From NCBI GenBank assembly GCA_024638645.1, contig JAHEJX010000214.1, positions 1-64,000 on the forward strand: a stretch of DNA of 64,000 bases. Reading direction: 5' to 3'. Below, piece by piece: positions 46,658-56,900 of the stretch (position 1 is the stretch's first letter; each line of letters opens with the position of its first letter). Made by a program: the position numbers and the translations under genes. The notes beneath the pieces were generated by a model that saw only the letters and a program-made list of their open reading frames with translations, did not search any database and was not told where the DNA came from. Origin of the DNA: Actinomycetes bacterium. Lineage in GTDB: Bacteria > Actinomycetota > Acidimicrobiia > Spongiisociales > UBA5794.

Positions 46658-49081
46658 CTACTCCACGAGGCGCAGCGTGCCGGGGACGTCCATCCGCCGC
46701 ATTCGGCGCACCGTCAGCAACGGGGCGGCGGCTACCACGAGGATGCCCATTGCAGCCACGATGGCCACGGTCTGCGGGTTGACGACGACCAATAACCCGA
46801 AGTCGGGCAATGTCTCCGTCAGCAGCCGCTGCGTCATCCACCACACCATGGCGAAGCCGCCGGCTAGCCCGACGAGCGTGGCGGCGATCCCGAGGACCAA
46901 GCTCTCCGTTGAGGCCAGCCGCAGCGCCTTTCGCACTTTGACGCCGAAGGCGAACATGGTGGCGTGCTCTCTGGCCCGGGCCTCGAGATTGATCGCAGCA
47001 GTGTTGAAGGCAATCAACAGCGCCAGGAACAGGATCGCAACGATCATCACCCGCAGTACACCAAGAATCTGATCGAACGCGTCGCGCACCGCATCCGTGA
47101 CAGCAGTGACCGACTGCACCGAGGTGACGGCGCCCAGGGGGAATAGCTCTTGCTGCACTTGCGCCGTCGCCGATCCCGTCTCTGGCAGCACATTGAGGGC
47201 ATTGGTGATGCCGGTCATGTTCAACATGCCCGCCTGGCCGAGGTCCATATAGACGATGCTGCGCAGCGGCGATGGGTGCGTGCCCAAGACCGGCAGCCGG
47301 CTCTCCACAAACCGATAAGAGAGTCCGTCGCGCAGAGGGTGGCGGAGCGTGACCGTGTCGCCGACGCTCAGGTTGAGGTCGGTTGCAGCCTTGTCGGCAA
47401 GCAACACGCCGGCCTGTTCCGTCAACTCACCAGAGGAGACTGTCGGGCTCCACATGCCATTGCGCATGTCGGCCAGCTCGATGAACACCTCGAACTCGGT
47501 TGCCGCGCTGGCCACGGATCCCCCCACACGCAGCGTTGGCTCGACCACGTCAACCGACTCCGCCGCCTGGACCGCGACCACCTGGGGTGCAGTGACCGGG
47601 TAGAACGTATCGAGAGATACCGCGACCCGATCGGGTGCGCTTCCAACAGACTCGCGTTCCGCCGTATCGACAGCTTCAAAGACAGAGTCCATGATGCCGA
47701 GGAATCCCATCAGCACGGTCAACGAGGCGGCGATCCCGAGGACCGTGAGCGCGGTGCGCCGGCGAGCCCTTCGCAGGTTGCGGAACGGGAGCACGGAGAA
47801 GGTGTTGCGCACACGCCTGGCCTTGCCGCCCCGCAGCCCGACGGCAGTCAGATGCATCGGCTTGATAGCTTCGATCGGCGCTACCCGCACTGCGCGCCAC
47901 ACCGGGATTGCGCTGGCCAGGAACGGAATGAAGAACCCGATCGCTGCGACTCTCATGAAAACTGCCACCGGGAAAGCTGTCTCCCAGGTTGGCAGCGGAA
48001 TCAGGGAGGTGAAGACCGTGGCCATCGCGTTGCCGATGAAGACCCCGAACATGACCCCGAACAGCACGCCGAGCACCGCGATCTGGGCGCTCACCAGCAG
48101 CGGGCGGATCGCCAGAAGGCGTGGGCTCACGCCGAGCGCCATGCCGACGCCGATCTCCCTGCGCTGCTGTTCGGCAAGCCGGTGGATCAGGTTGAAGGCG
48201 GCCCCGACGGCGCCGCCGATCAAAAGGAAGGCGAGCGCATTGAACATTGCCTGGTCCTGGTCGACGTCCGTCGTCAGCGCGGTGTACGAGAGGTTGTCGT
48301 CGCGGGTAAAGACGGTGGATCCGAATGGCTGCTCGGCGAGGGCAGCTTCGAGCTCGGTCTTGACCGCGTCCCTGTCCGCGCCCGGCACCAGTGTCAGCAC
48401 GAGGTTGTTCACTTGCCCGGGCAGGGCGGCGAGCTCCTGGGCCGTGGCGAGCGTCGTGAACAAGCCGGCGAACGTAGCTTCTGACATGAACATCTCGCCT
48501 TCGGGGGCCACGGTGAAGTACTCCGGCGTGGTGGCTTGGCCGACGAAGTCAACGCTGCGGCCGCCGCTCACCTCGATCGTCCCGGTTGGTGCAATGTCGT
48601 AGAAGGTGGCGAACGTGCGTTCCAGCATTACGGCCGGAGCGCCGGAGTCGGCCTCGTTCAGTAGCCGCCCGCTGAACGCGTGGTACGAGTTGACGTGCGG
48701 TCCGCCCTGCGAGAAGTCAGAGCCGACGATTGCACCGCGCACCAGAACGGTCTGGGCGTCGGTCGAGGCGTCTACCTGGGTGGGTGCGACCAGCCGCTCC
48801 TCCGAGGCTGCCACCGATGCCGCCGCTGGGAAGCTCGCCACCACGGCCTGGAGTGTTCCTTGGTCGACGGTGCTGCCGGACGCAGTGTCGATGCGAAGGT
48901 CGTACATGGCCAGTTCGGCGTAGCTGGCGTCGTAGGAGACGGTGCGCCACTCAGTCGTCGAGGTAAGCCCGGCGTAACCGCCTGTGCCGATGGCGATAAC
49001 GATGGCGATGGCAGTCACTTTGGGCCAGTGGGCTCGCAGATCGCGCCACGACCATTTGAGGAGAAGTCGTGAAGTCTTCAT
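46658..49081 (-). CDS. FtsX-like ABC transporter permease
   Basis: Two FtsX-like segments around large extracytoplasmic domains; RREIGVGMALGVSPRLLAIRPLL. Confidence 0.87.
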   Translation of the reverse strand: MKTSRLLLKWSWRDLRAHWPKVTAIAIVIAIGTGGYAGLTSTTEWRTVSYDASYAELAMYDLRIDTASGSTVDQGTLQAVVASFPAAASVAASEERLVAPTQVDASTDAQTVLVRGAIVGSDFSQGGPHVNSYHAFSGRLLNEADSGAPAVMLERTFATFYDIAPTGTIEVSGGRSVDFVGQATTPEYFTVAPEGEMFMSEATFAGLFTTLATAQELAALPGQVNNLVLTLVPGADRDAVKTELEAALAEQPFGSTVFTRDDNLSYTALTTDVDQDQAMFNALAFLLIGGAVGAAFNLIHRLAEQQRREIGVGMALGVSPRLLAIRPLLVSAQIAVLGVLFGVMFGVFIGNAMATVFTSLIPLPTWETAFPVAVFMRVAAIGFFIPFLASAIPVWRAVRVAPIEAIKPMHLTAVGLRGGKARRVRNTFSVLPFRNLRRARRRTALTVLGIAASLTVLMGFLGIMDSVFEAVDTAERESVGSAPDRVAVSLDTFYPVTAPQVVAVQAAESVDVVEPTLRVGGSVASAATEFEVFIELADMRNGMWSPTVSSGELTEQAGVLLADKAATDLNLSVGDTVTLRHPLRDGLSYRFVESRLPVLGTHPSPLRSIVYMDLGQAGMLNMTGITNALNVLPETGSATAQVQQELFPLGAVTSVQSVTAVTDAVRDAFDQILGVLRVMIVAILFLALLIAFNTAAINLEARAREHATMFAFGVKVRKALRLASTESLVLGIAATLVGLAGGFAMVWWMTQRLLTETLPDFGLLVVVNPQTVAIVAAMGILVVAAAPLLTVRRMRRMDVPGTLRLVE

Positions 49082-49090
49082 TGCATCCCC

Positions 49091-49789
49091 TCACCAGTGC
49101 AGGTCTGCGACTGCGGCCTTACCGCCGACGGGCGGCCCGTCGCTGACGATGCGCCCGTTCGACAACTCGACCACTCGGTCGGCCATGCGGGAGATCTCTC
49201 GATTGTGGGTCACTACCAGCACTGCCCGCCCGGCTGCCGCTTGATCCTGAAGCAGCTCGAGGATCTGCACGCCTGTGCGGAAGTCGAGTTCGCCGGTGGG
49301 CTCGTCGCACAGCAGGATCGGGTTCTTCGTGGCTAGGGCCCGAGCAATGGCGACGCGCTGTTGCTCGCCTCCGGACAGCTCGTGCGGGAAGCGATCCATC
49401 TTGTCAGCAAGACCGACGCTTGCCATCACCTCGCTGGCGTCAGCGTCTGAGCCGGCTGCGTCGGCGCCGAATTGGACGTTCTCGGCCGCAGTCAGGCCGG
49501 GAAACAGGTTGAAAGACTGAAATATGAAGCAGACCGTGCGCGCCCGGAAGTCGAACAGCTCGCGCCGCGAGGCACGGGTGATATCGACGCCATTGACTCG
49601 CACGAGCCCATCGCTCGCGGTGTCGAGCGCCCCGACGACGTTGAGGAGGGTCGTCTTGCCGCTGCCGGACGGTCCGAGTACTACGACGAACTCGCCCCGG
49701 TCGACGAGCAGTTCGATGTCGTCGAGGGCGGTGACGGCGAGCGGTCCTTCTCCGTAGCGCTTGGCGACATCCTTCATCTCGATCAGCAT
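49091..49789 (-). CDS. ABC transporter ATP-binding protein (MacB/LolD-like)
   Basis: [52 protein letters not shown]. Confidence 0.93.
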   Translation of the reverse strand: MLIEMKDVAKRYGEGPLAVTALDDIELLVDRGEFVVVLGPSGSGKTTLLNVVGALDTASDGLVRVNGVDITRASRRELFDFRARTVCFIFQSFNLFPGLTAAENVQFGADAAGSDADASEVMASVGLADKMDRFPHELSGGEQQRVAIARALATKNPILLCDEPTGELDFRTGVQILELLQDQAAAGRAVLVVTHNREISRMADRVVELSNGRIVSDGPPVGGKAAVADLHW

Positions 49790-49896
49790 CTCGCCCCCTT
49801 CTTCAGGAATTGCCGGGGGGCCGAAGACCGGGACCGTCGCCTCGGACCAGGGTCCGACGGCCCACAGCTCGAATCTATGCCGGCGCCACGAAGTGC

Positions 49897-49912
49897 TGTA
49901 GAGGCAAAGGAC
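49897..49912 (-). promoter_or_regulatory. Shared upstream motif copy 3 (TGTAGAGGCAAAGGAC) 5' of the MacB/LolD-like ABC operon
   Basis: Exact 16-mer identity with 45345-45360. Confidence 0.5.
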
Positions 49913-50024
49913 CGGTTGTCAGCGGGCGGCCCCGGTTTTCAGCCGAGCGGTGGCGCCGTCTGGCACAGACGAAGGGCAGTCCAGCTTTGGTGACTAGCGT
50001 CGTCCTGCATCTAAAGGAGGATCA

Positions 50025-50354
50025 GTGTTTTTAGTGAGACGTGTCTGGGAGACCAAGGCGGGCGAGGCGCGGCTGGCTGCTTCGCTGGTGGCGGCCATGG
50101 GCGAGGAATACGAGTCGGTCGGCAAGCGGACGCCGTCGCGGGTGTACTTCAACAACGGCACAGTGCCCGGTGACCGCAACCGGGTCTACATGGAGTGGAC
50201 CGAGGACGTCATCGACAGCACCTATCGCAAAGACATTGTCGAGAGCCCACAACACGCCCGCGACCTCTACGCCAAGCTGCGCGAGCTGACGGTTGACAAC
50301 TGGATCGAGTTCTACGAGCTGATGACGCCGGAGAAGATGCTCGAAGCAGAGTGA
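50025..50354 (+). CDS. Small conserved-looking protein of unknown function
   Basis: GTG start preceded by aaaggaggatc RBS; VFLVRRVWETKAGEARLAASLVAAMGEEY…. Confidence 0.65.
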   Translation: MFLVRRVWETKAGEARLAASLVAAMGEEYESVGKRTPSRVYFNNGTVPGDRNRVYMEWTEDVIDSTYRKDIVESPQHARDLYAKLRELTVDNWIEFYELMTPEKMLEAE

Positions 50355-50576
50355 GGCGGCAGCCGCCGCCATGGGGCGTCGGCCGCATGCAGGTTTGGCC
50401 GCAAGAGGCGCAGATTCGGACAGAACGACCCGACGTTGCAGAGCGCGAGTATCGCCACGAAAACGCGCGAAAACATTCCTTCGGATCGGTCACCAAAAGG
50501 TGAGGGGATCGGTACGTTTACGCGATTCCCGGGGATTTCGGCAGTGACCGGCCCCGCCTAAAAACAGGAGAAACGC

Positions 50577-52112
50577 ATGCGGCGTCGGTTCGTAATGCTC
50601 TCTGTCCTTGCCCTGGTGCTCTCGCTCACGCCCGTCGTGGCCGCAGGCGCCTCCGTCAACTCGTGTGACACACGGGTCAACAACACTTACAAGAAGCTTC
50701 TCGAGTGTGTCACGCTCGACGGCGCTCGTGAACACCAGGCGGCATTCCAAACAATTGCGGACGCCAACGGCGGCATCCGCACATCGGGTACTCCCGGCTA
50801 CGACGATTCGGTCGCCTACGTGGTCGAAAAATTGAACGCAGCCGGCCTCAACGTCATGGTGCAGCCATTCGATTTCCAGACGTTCATCACGTTGAGCCCA
50901 ACGGTGCTCGAGCAAGTCGCTCCGCCACCGGTCGGTCCGGTCGTCAACAGGACCATGTCGTACTCGGGAAGTGGTGACGTCACCGCGGCCGTGAGCACGG
51001 TCAGCCCCATAACGGGCTGCAACGCCGGTGACTTTGCCGGGTTCCCCTCCGGCAACATCGCCCTCATCAGCCGCGGAGCGTGCACGTTTGCGCTCAAGGC
51101 AACCAACGCTTACAACGCAGGTGCGGCTGCCGTGATCATCTACAACAACATCCCGGGCCAGCTCAACGGCACGCTAGGTAACAGCTTCACGCTGAACATC
51201 GGCGTCACCGGCGTTACTCAGGACGTCGGTCAGCAGCTGGCGGCGACGCCGGGCCTGGTGATGCGCCTCAAGACCGAAACGTTCCGCGGTGTCGCCACCA
51301 CGTACAACGTGATCGCAGAGACGCCGTGGGGCAACCCGAACAACGTCGTGATGGTCGGTGCCCACCTCGACTCAGTCAATGCCGGCCCCGGCATCCAGGA
51401 CAATGGCTCCGGTTCCGCAGCCATCCTCGAGGTGGCCGAGAACATGGCCAAGACGAAGGGCGTCAACAAAGTGCGCTTCGCCTGGTGGGGCGCAGAAGAG
51501 TCAGGCCTGGTCGGCTCGACCTTCTACGTCAACAACCTGAGCCAAGCCCAGCAAGACAAGATCGCGCTCTACCTGAACTTCGACATGATCGGCTCGCCGA
51601 ACCACGTGTTCTTCGTTTACGACGGCGATGACTCGGATGCCGTGGGCGCCGGCCCCGGTCCGGCTGGATCCGCGCAGATCGAGAAACTGTTCGAGACCTA
51701 CTACGCCAACACCAACAACTCGTGGAAGGGCACCGATTTCTCAGGCCGTTCCGACTACGGACCGTTCATTGCGGTGGGTATCCCATCGGGCGGTCTGTTC
51801 ACGGGAGCTGAGGGGATCAAGACTGATGCGGAGGCCGCGATCTGGGGCGGCACCGCAGGCGACCAGTACGACCCGTGCTACCACCTGGCGTGCGACACCT
51901 ACGACAACATCAACTTGAGCGCGTTCGACACCAACACGGATGCCGTGGCGTTCTCAACGCTGACGTACGCCTTCTCGACCTATCCGGTCAACGGAGTGCC
52001 CGGCAAGCACGTACCAGGGGCACCGTCGGGCGGGTCAGGCAACGGCAGCGCTGCCGGATATCCCGGTGGCGATTCGAGCGGGCTCCACGACGACGAGCCA
52101 GTAGCGGAGTAG
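50577..52112 (+). CDS. Secreted M28-family aminopeptidase with PA domain
   Basis: Signal peptide; GDFAGFPSGNIALISRGACTFALKATNAYNAGAAAVIIYNN (PA); GAHLDSVNAGPGIQDNGSGSAAILEVAE and WWGAEESGLVGS (zinc ligands). Confidence 0.92.
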   Translation: MRRRFVMLSVLALVLSLTPVVAAGASVNSCDTRVNNTYKKLLECVTLDGAREHQAAFQTIADANGGIRTSGTPGYDDSVAYVVEKLNAAGLNVMVQPFDFQTFITLSPTVLEQVAPPPVGPVVNRTMSYSGSGDVTAAVSTVSPITGCNAGDFAGFPSGNIALISRGACTFALKATNAYNAGAAAVIIYNNIPGQLNGTLGNSFTLNIGVTGVTQDVGQQLAATPGLVMRLKTETFRGVATTYNVIAETPWGNPNNVVMVGAHLDSVNAGPGIQDNGSGSAAILEVAENMAKTKGVNKVRFAWWGAEESGLVGSTFYVNNLSQAQQDKIALYLNFDMIGSPNHVFFVYDGDDSDAVGAGPGPAGSAQIEKLFETYYANTNNSWKGTDFSGRSDYGPFIAVGIPSGGLFTGAEGIKTDAEAAIWGGTAGDQYDPCYHLACDTYDNINLSAFDTNTDAVAFSTLTYAFSTYPVNGVPGKHVPGAPSGGSGNGSAAGYPGGDSSGLHDDEPVAE

Positions 52113-52136
52113 ATCGCCCGCACCATGAAGATGACA

Positions 52137-52165
52137 GCGAGGGGGCGCCGATGGCGCCCCCTCGC
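52137..52165 (+). terminator. Intrinsic-terminator-like hairpin downstream of the M28 peptidase
   Basis: GCGAGGGGGCGCC-GAT-GGCGCCCCCTCGC, 13-bp perfect stem. Confidence 0.7.
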
Positions 52166-52440
52166 TTCGCGAGAAAAGTCGCAGTTTCGGCAATCGGGAG
52201 CATGGGTAGGGCCACTATTCTCTGGCGCAGTCTTCTACGGCAGCGTTTGATTGAGTTGGAGCCGGATGCGGCTCGCGGGCTGAGCAGCCCGCACCGAAAC
52301 GCAGGAATCCCTGCACTCGCCGAAGAGGCGCCCGTGGGCACCGTGTGGTGTCGAGTTTGCGGCGTTGATGCGGGTGTGAACCCGAGCGCTGGCTGCCACC
52401 CCGGCACAGAGCCTCTTCGCTTCGCACACTGGAGCATGCC

Positions 52441-53028
52441 ATGACTCTTTGGCACTTCTTCTCGGCCGACTCATCGAAGGCGCTGCGGTTCGAGATCAGC
52501 AGGTGGATCCTGTGTTCCGAAGCGCCGGATAGGTGCCCGCCCGACGCCATGGCTGAGGGCGTTTTCGCCGGCGACGACGTGACCGTTCGGGATGTCCCGC
52601 TGGACGATGCGTTGACTGTCGTGTTCTGGCCTCTCGCCAATCCCTTTGCGGGTTTCGAAGAGAATGTCGCGCTCGTCGGTTCCGGAACCGGTCTCGGCGA
52701 GCTCCTCACATCCGGGATCGATCCGGCGCTGCGCACGTGGGTGCTCGACCCGTACGAAGCCGGTGTACCGATCGAGGAGATCATCTCAACGGTCACCGCG
52801 CTCGGGCGCGAGTTCGAAGACTTCCCGTTCGGGGAGGATCCGGTGACGACCACCATCTGCTACCGGGCGCCGGAAGACACATGGCTGCTGGCGAACCCGG
52901 TTTGGCTGACGCATCCCGACGACCCGTGGCCGCCCGGCTACAACGGTCTATACGACTGGTGGACGACGCTGGAGATTCGAGACGGATCCCCGATCCTCTA
53001 CCTGCACGCCAACCTCGTCGCCGGTTGA
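52441..53028 (+). CDS. Hypothetical protein
   Basis: Long ORF with good codon-position bias by eye; no recognised motif. Confidence 0.5.
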   Translation: MTLWHFFSADSSKALRFEISRWILCSEAPDRCPPDAMAEGVFAGDDVTVRDVPLDDALTVVFWPLANPFAGFEENVALVGSGTGLGELLTSGIDPALRTWVLDPYEAGVPIEEIISTVTALGREFEDFPFGEDPVTTTICYRAPEDTWLLANPVWLTHPDDPWPPGYNGLYDWWTTLEIRDGSPILYLHANLVAG

Positions 53029-53056
53029 CGTCGAGCGGGGTCGGCCGGCTGGCGAG

Positions 53057-53383
53057 CTAGCCGGCGGCGGTTGCCTTCGCCAGTCTGCCGTCGGACTTCT
53101 TCACGCGCGCCACAGCGCCCCCCACGTTGACTCCCCAGCCGACGCCGAACAGCCGCGGCGTGAAGACCGGGCCCTCGGGGTTCCACACCGTTTCCTTGAA
53201 CCGTTGCATCGTCGGCTTGCGGAAGTCGTACGGCACGACCTTGAGCACGACGCCGTGCCAGGTTCGATCTGCCTTCGGAGTCCTCAACTCCTTGACCACA
53301 GCCGCGATGGCGAGCGCCACTAGAACGAGTTTGATCAAGTCTCGAAGCTTGGACCGTTTGCGGCCCTTTTCCTCAGAGTTCAT
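53057..53383 (-). CDS. Small hypothetical membrane-associated protein
   Basis: N-term KLRDLIKLVLVALAIAAVVKEL hydrophobic segment. Confidence 0.5.
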   Translation of the reverse strand: MNSEEKGRKRSKLRDLIKLVLVALAIAAVVKELRTPKADRTWHGVVLKVVPYDFRKPTMQRFKETVWNPEGPVFTPRLFGVGWGVNVGGAVARVKKSDGRLAKATAAG

Positions 53384-53725
53384 TCGTGCTCCATTCGTGA
53401 TCTGCCGCCATTCTCGTCCACCTGCCCACACTATGGGAGGGGCGATCGGCCCCGATCTTTTCCCTCCCGGCGCAGCAATCCGCGAAATCTCCGCTCCCAT
53501 CGCGAAAACTTCCCACGCCGTCGGCTTGCCCCCGTCCCGGCGCCGCGGGCATACTCGCGCTCGCTTCCCCTTCTTCCCCCACTTCCCGCTTGTGGGTCGC
53601 GTTCGCCCGAAATCTGTCGCGCGCGACCCTCAGAATGGACACCTCGCGCGATTTGGCGCGCGGCGCAATGGCGAAAACGGAGCAAAAACACTGAGGCACA
53701 AGCGGTTTTCAGATGGTTGACAGCA

Positions 53726-53753
53726 TTACACGCGTGTAATTACACTCGTGTGT
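53726..53753. promoter_or_regulatory. Two directly abutting 14-bp palindromes upstream of nrdJ
   Basis: TTACACGCGTGTAA (perfect) immediately followed by TTACACTCGTGTGT (near-perfect). Confidence 0.55.
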
Positions 53754-53757
53754 CCGT

Positions 53758-53805
53758 CCGCAACATCTTGGGTCTATAGCGCTTCCCCACCACAAGATGT
53801 TGTAG
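53758..53805 (+). promoter_or_regulatory. Paired NrdR-like boxes, 32 bp centre to centre
   Basis: CCGCAACATCTTGGGT (53758-53773) and CCACAAGATGTTGTAG (53790-53805), each 11/16 to the NrdR consensus ACACWATATATWGTGT; cores CAACATCTTG/CAAGATGTTG are exact inverted repeats. Confidence 0.7.
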
Positions 53806-53818
53806 GTGTGGAGAAAGA

Positions 53819-53827
53819 TGTGGATAA
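53819..53827 (-). promoter_or_regulatory. Perfect DnaA-box 9-mer in the nrdJ leader
   Basis: TGTGGATAA, reverse complement of TTATCCACA. Confidence 0.35.
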
Positions 53828-53976
53828 GTCGAAGAGCCGGTGGCTCGAGACATCACGGGCTTCGAAGTCCGAGACGATTCAGACGCTGGGGGGCAGCGGT
53901 CTGAGTTACCACAGAATCCTCTCACCAGACCGGGACGAAAAGAAGAGACAGGCCGGAGAGCATTAGGAGAGGGCCA

Positions 53977-56900
53977 GTGGCAACGAGAGTCGAAGAGAGC
54001 AACGCCGAAGATCTCACAGCGGCGAAGAGCGGGACGGGCAAGGGTCTCGTCATTGAGCGTCGCTTCACGAAGGATGGGCAGAGCCCCTACGACACGGTGG
54101 AATGGTCGTTCAGGGATTCGCGCATCACGAACCCGGACGGCAGCATCGTCTTCGAGATGCTCGGTGCCGAGATTCCGTCTGGCTGGTCCCAGGTGGCAGC
54201 CGACATCATGGTGTCGAAGTACTTCCGCAAGGCAGGCGTCCCCCAGTTCGACGAGAAGGGCAAGCCGATCCTCGACGAGGACGGCAACCAAGTCACCGGC
54301 TCCGAGACTTCAGCCCGCCAAGTCATCGGCCGCCTCGCCGAGACGTGGCGCCACTGGGGCGAAGAGCACGGCTACTTCGCCGATGAGCAGTCAGCCCAGA
54401 TCTTCGAAGACGAGCTTGCTTACATGCTCGTGCATCAGATGGCCGCCCCCAACTCGCCACAGTGGTTCAACACCGGCCTGGCCAACAACTACGGCATCAC
54501 CGGAACCGCCGAGGGCTTCTGGTACGTGGATCCCGAGACCGAGGAAATGGTCGCCTCTCCCGACTCATACACCCGTCCGGCTCCCCACGCTTGTTTCATC
54601 CAGGCAGTCGACGACGACCTCGTCAACGAGGGCGGCATCATGGACCTGTGGGTTCGTGAGGCTCGCCTCTTCAAGTTCGGCTCAGGCACCGGCACCAACT
54701 TCAGCCACATCCGTGCCGAGGGTGAGCGCCTGTCGGGCGGGGGCAAGTCGTCCGGCCTGATGTCATTCCTCAAGGTCGGCGACCGGGCTGCCGGCGCCAT
54801 CAAGTCGGGCGGCACGACCCGCCGCGCCGCCAAGATGGTCATCCTCGACATCGACCACCCCGACGTCGAAGCCTTCATCAACTGGAAGGCCGAAGAGGAG
54901 AACAAGGTCCGTGCCCTGATCGCGGCGGGTTACCCGAGCGACTTCAACGGCGAGGCCTACATGACGGTCTCCGGCCAGAACTCGAACAACTCGGTGCGCC
55001 TCTCCAACGAATTCGTCGAAGCTGTGCTCCATGACGCCGAATGGGACTTGACCGCCCGCACCGACGGCTCAGTCATGAAGACGGTGCGAGCTCGCAACTT
55101 ATGGCATCAGATCGCCGATGCCGCCTGGCAGTGCGCCGATCCGGGAGTTCAGTTCGACACCACGATCCAGGAGTGGCACACCTCCCCCGCCGGCGGCAAG
55201 ATCCGCGCCACCAACCCGTGCTCCGAATACGTGTTCCTCGACAACACTGCCTGCAACCTCGCCAGCTTGAACCTGGTGAAGTTCTACGACGAGACGACCG
55301 GCGACGTGGATCTCGAGGCATACCGCCACGCCATCCGGCTGTGGACGATCGTCCTCGAAATCTCGGTGACGATGGCGCATTTCCCTTCGGCTGAGATCGC
55401 CCAGGGCAGCTACGACTACCGCACCCTCGGCCTTGGCTACGCCAACCTCGGCTCCCTGCTGATGCAGATGGGTATCCCATACGACAGCGACGAGGGCCGC
55501 GGCATCGCCGGGGCAATGACCGCGATCCTCACCGGCTACTCGTATGCCGCCTCCAGTGAAATGGCTGAGGCGCTCGGCCCGTTCCCCAAGTATTACGAGA
55601 ACGCCGACTCGATGCTGCGGGTGATGCGTAACCATCGCCGCGCTTCGTACAACGCGCCGGACGACGAGTTCGACGGAGTGTCCACCCATGTCATGGGAGT
55701 GAACCCGGATGTCACCCCGAACGACATGGTCCATGAGGCCCAGAACGCCTGGAACATTGCAGTGAAGATGGGAGAGGAGTACGGCTACCGCAACGCCCAG
55801 GCGACGGTGCTGGCCCCAACAGGCACCATCGGCCTGCTGATGGACTGCGACACGACGGGCGTCGAGCCGGATTTTGCGCTGGTGAAGTTCAAGAAGCTGG
55901 CCGGTGGCGGTTACTTCAAAATCGCTAACCAGTCCATCGAGCCGGCCCTGCGCAACCTCGGCTACGACGCAATCGAGATCGAGCAGATCATCGACTACGT
56001 CATCGGCACGATGAAGTTGCACCGGGCCCCGCACATCAATACCTCGAGCCTGATTGCCAAAGGCTTCACCGTCCAGGAAATCGACAAGATCGAGGCTCTG
56101 CTGCCGGGTGTGTTCGAACTCGGCTTTGCGTTCAACCAGTGGACGCTCGGCGAGGAGACGATGCAGCGCCTCGGCTTCACTCCGCAGCAGTACAACTCCC
56201 CGGGCTTCGACATGCTGCGTGAGCTCGGCTACTCGGCGCAGGATGTTCAGGAGGCCAACGACTACGTGTGCGGCCGCCAGACCATCGAAGGTGCGCCGGG
56301 CCTGCGCGACGAGCACCTCCCGGTTTTCGATTGCGCCAACCGCAACGGCAAGTACGGCGAACGTTTCATCCACCACACCGGCCACATCAAGATGATGGCG
56401 GCAGCTCAGCCGTTCATCTCTGGTGCCATCTCGAAGACGATCAACATGCCGAACGAGGTATCGATCGAGGACATCGAGGAGAGCTACCGGATGAGCTGGG
56501 AGCTCGGCCTCAAGGCAATGGCCCTGTACCGGGATGGAAGTAAGGCTTCGCAGCCGCTGAGCGCTAAGTCAGACGACGGCGTCTCAGACGAGGCGGAAGA
56601 AGCTCTCGAGGATGCCCTCGCCCAGGAGATCGGCTTGGTGTCGACCAACCATGCCACGATCCACGGTGGCATGTTCCAGCCGGGCATCTCCCCCACCGAG
56701 GCATATGCAGACCTTCCTCGCCCCCGCTTCCTGCTCCCCGGCCGTCGCGGCGGCTACACGCAGGAGGCAAGAGTCGGCGGCCACAAGTTGTTCCTGCGCA
56801 CCGGCGAATACGAGGACGGCACCCTCGGCGAGGTCTTCATCGATCTGGCCAAAGAAGGCGCCACCCTGCGCGGCATTCTGAGCTGCTTCGCGATTGCAGT

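Noticed and set aside
47150-48484. 444-aa plus-strand ORF
   Set aside because: Antisense to the FtsX-like permease; Arg/His/Glu-rich shadow ORF.
53500-53976. Cobalamin riboswitch upstream of B12-dependent nrdJ
   Set aside because: I could not find a B12-box-like element or the expected stem architecture; the region is better explained by protein-binding palindromes.
55099-56385. 428-aa minus-strand ORF
   Set aside because: Antisense to nrdJ, which is unambiguous.
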